Positions 62,504-64,000 of a stretch of DNA of 64,000 nt are shown here, one piece after another (position 1 is the stretch's first letter; the number at the start of each line of letters is the position of its first letter). Below the pieces are notes generated by a model, which saw only the letters and a list, made by a program, of their open reading frames with translations, had not been told where the DNA came from and did no database searches. Origin of the DNA: UBA2336 sp049306095 (GTDB lineage: Bacteria; Bacteroidota; Bacteroidia; Cytophagales; Cyclobacteriaceae). The stretch lies in contig JBAQPU010000042.1 of NCBI GenBank assembly GCA_049306095.1, positions 20,481 to 84,480 of the forward strand, read 5' to 3'. A program made the position numbers and the translations under genes.

Positions 62504-63397
62504 TTACGACTTAAATCGCAGGAAGGTACCCATAGGGAGGTCGCGCATGTTTTTTGATTTCAGAAAAAACTCTCCGCATTCAGGCTCACCAATTTTAAAA
62601 TGTGTTTGCGCAATATTCAATCCCACCAGGGGTGATAGCCCAACTGCATACATACTTAAGATAAAGAACGACTCTTTCTGTTCCAGTAACTGACTGGCCA
62701 ATAAAATCAGTTCGTTTAGCTTTTCCTGAAGCGTCCATTTCTCACCATCCGGTCCGCGGCCATACGGTGGCGGATCCATGATGATCCCATTGTACTTGTT
62801 TCCCCGTTTTACTTCACGCTTCACAAACTTCAACGCATCTTCATACACCCAGCGAATATCTTTCATGTTGTTTAGCTGCATATTTTGATTGGCCCAGTTG
62901 ATGCCCGGTCGCGATGCATCTACATGGGTAACATCAGCACCCGCTATTTTTGCTACGACCGATGCCGCACCGGTGTAGGCAAACAGATTCAGCACCCGAG
63001 GATTCTTCGCGTTCCAACCGGTAACAGTGTCATAAATAAAATTCCAGTTGGAACCTTGCTCGGGAAAAACACCCACGTGACCAAAACTTGTAAGGGCTAA
63101 CCGAAGCGTTAGTTTGAGATTACTGTAATCATACGTTACGTTCCAGTTTTCGGGCATCTCCCTTAGTTTTTTCCAACCACCACTTACGTCATCTGAAAAG
63201 CGAAATTTATCCTTTTGCTCGCGCTGGAACCGAGCCGAGGCCAGTTTGTTCCATTCCTGCTCGGAAAGCACGCGGCTCCAGATAGCCTGTGGTTCGGGAC
63301 GAACCAATGTATACTTGCCAAATCGTTCAAGTTTTTCGCCATCACCTGAGTCGATGAGTTCGTAGTCTTTCCAGGAAGTGGGATGCAAAAGTTTCAA
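62504..63397 (-). CDS. Class I SAM-dependent methyltransferase (RlmI/RlmK-like)
   Basis: 297 residues. SAM-binding motif VLNLFAYTGAASVVAKIAGADVTHVDASRPGINWANQN and catalytic-type motif IIMDPPPYGRGPDGEKW, as in the 23S rRNA methyltransferase group that includes RlmI and RlmK. The N-terminal PUA domain of RlmI is missing, replaced by about 100 residues of beta structure. It probably methylates rRNA. The 180-bp gap to typA shows only the typA promoter. Confidence 0.88.
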   Translation of the reverse strand: MKLLHPTSWKDYELIDSGDGEKLERFGKYTLVRPEPQAIWSRVLSEQEWNKLASARFQREQKDKFRFSDDVSGGWKKLREMPENWNVTYDYSNLKLTLRLALTSFGHVGVFPEQGSNWNFIYDTVTGWNAKNPRVLNLFAYTGAASVVAKIAGADVTHVDASRPGINWANQNMQLNNMKDIRWVYEDALKFVKREVKRGNKYNGIIMDPPPYGRGPDGEKWTLQEKLNELILLASQLLEQKESFFILSMYAVGLSPLVGLNIAQTHFKIGEPECGEFFLKSKNMRDLPMGTFLRFKS

Positions 63398-63488
63398 GTT
63401 CTGGTTTTGATTTTAAGTTCAGGTAAAAATAGAAAGAAGCTATGATTTTGAGGTTTAAACCGTGAACTTTACTCTACTGAAAAAGCGT

Positions 63489-64000
63489 ATGGCTCGTATT
63501 CACAACCAAAGCCTCCTGAAACAAGCTCGAAAAGACCTGCGCAACAACGCAACGGCTGCAGAAGCAACCCTATGGAGATTCCTTCAGCACAGTCAGTTGG
63601 ACGGGCGCAAATTCAGGAGACAGCACAGCATCGGTAGTTATATTGTGGATTTTTATTGTCCTTCAGAAAAACTTGTAATTGAGCTGGATGGAGATACTCA
63701 CTTTCACAGTGCTGGATATGAACTCGACAGTAGGCGAACCCGGTATCTTGAATCATTAAACCTGCGGGTGATTCGTTTTGAGAATGATGAGATTTTTAAA
63801 GCTACGGAAGCTGTTTTGGAAAAAATAAAATCAATGTTTGGTAAATCGATCACCCCTAACCCCTCCTTTACCAAGGAGGGGAATAGCAATGCTAAACCTA
63901 AATCAAACTCCCCTCCTGGCACAGGAGGGGTGGCCGAAGGCCGGGGTGGTAAAAATTCAAGCACTGAAACAACAAACTCTCAGAATCCAAAAATTAAAAT
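63489..64000 (+). CDS. DUF559 (VSR-like) endonuclease-domain protein, 3' end outside window
   Basis: Open to the right edge, at least 170 residues. Core ATLWRFLQHSQLDGRKFRRQHSIGSYIVDFYCPSEKLVIELDGDTHF, with the D-F-x-C and E-L-D-G-D-x-H motifs of the DUF559/VSR-type PD-(D/E)XK nuclease fold. After about residue 120 the frame runs into a low-complexity stretch (NPSFTKEGNSNAKPKSNSPP, then VAEGRGG) encoded by a GGAGGGG-type repeat element. The role of such nucleases in Bacteroidota is unknown. Confidence 0.85.
   Translation, partial: MARIHNQSLLKQARKDLRNNATAAEATLWRFLQHSQLDGRKFRRQHSIGSYIVDFYCPSEKLVIELDGDTHFHSAGYELDSRRTRYLESLNLRVIRFENDEIFKATEAVLEKIKSMFGKSITPNPSFTKEGNSNAKPKSNSPPGTGGVAEGRGGKNSSTETTNSQNPKIK
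63851..63950. repeat. GGAGGGG-type repeat element inside the DUF559 gene
   Basis: CACCCCTAACCCCTCCTT / AAGGAGGGG, spacer, CCCCTCCT / AGGAGGGG, TG, GCCGAAGGC, GGGGTGGT: the same order of parts as at 19873-19970. It is read through in frame by the nuclease gene. Confidence 0.75.

Overview
The window looks like the chromosome of a Bacteroidota bacterium, most likely a Cytophagales member. This rests on SusD-free but typical Bacteroidota families (TlpA-type redoxins with an N-terminal DUF4369-like domain, DUF4221-like and 6-bladed beta-propeller lipoproteins, TPR histidine kinases, CarboxypepD_reg-like proteins, fused IcmF) and on several matches to the Bacteroidota promoter form TTTG-N19-TAnnTTTG. 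No rRNA, tRNA, CRISPR array or intact transposon was seen.

Layout. 1-7.4 kb: end of a TPR histidine kinase, a frameshifted N-acyl-D-amino-acid deacylase, a small probably frameshifted gene, a WYL-type regulator, an M1 aminopeptidase, a relic of an M16 protease, a GxQIG-repeat protein. 7.6-20 kb: SF1 helicase, second TPR histidine kinase, an M16 protease pair (catalytic plus non-catalytic), an M28 peptidase and HrpB. 20-23.5 kb: fused isobutyryl-CoA mutase IcmF carrying an in-frame palindromic repeat.

23.5-43.2 kb is the accessory heart of the window. It is an array of four related cassettes on the minus strand, each ordered: small HTH protein, a palindrome, one to three secreted Cys-rich microproteins, a beta-propeller lipoprotein, one or two thioredoxin-like proteins. 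In the complete cassettes a large RND transporter gene is divergent from the HTH gene. Units 1 and 3 are partly decayed (truncated HTH; an HTH remnant joined to the last 43 codons of an RND gene). An RND adaptor protein closes the region. I do not know a described system with this composition; the thiol/disulfide chemistry of the peptides and the redoxins suggests they work together at the cell envelope.

43.2-64 kb: vestige of a mutase gene, a secreted protein, a fused double M16 protease, apt, an OsmC-like protein, hutI, an outer-membrane-type protein, a GAF sensor, then a DtxR-family regulator divergent from a di-haem oxidoreductase / Rieske / porin operon with a visible operator-promoter, then a TPR-PBP1 lipoprotein-like protein, guaA, a TPR protein, typA, a methyltransferase, and a DUF559 endonuclease-like gene running off the right edge. 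Three kinds of short interspersed repeat (palindromic REP-like elements, GGAGGGG-type elements, and period-7 degenerate repeats) occur between genes and also, in frame, inside genes.
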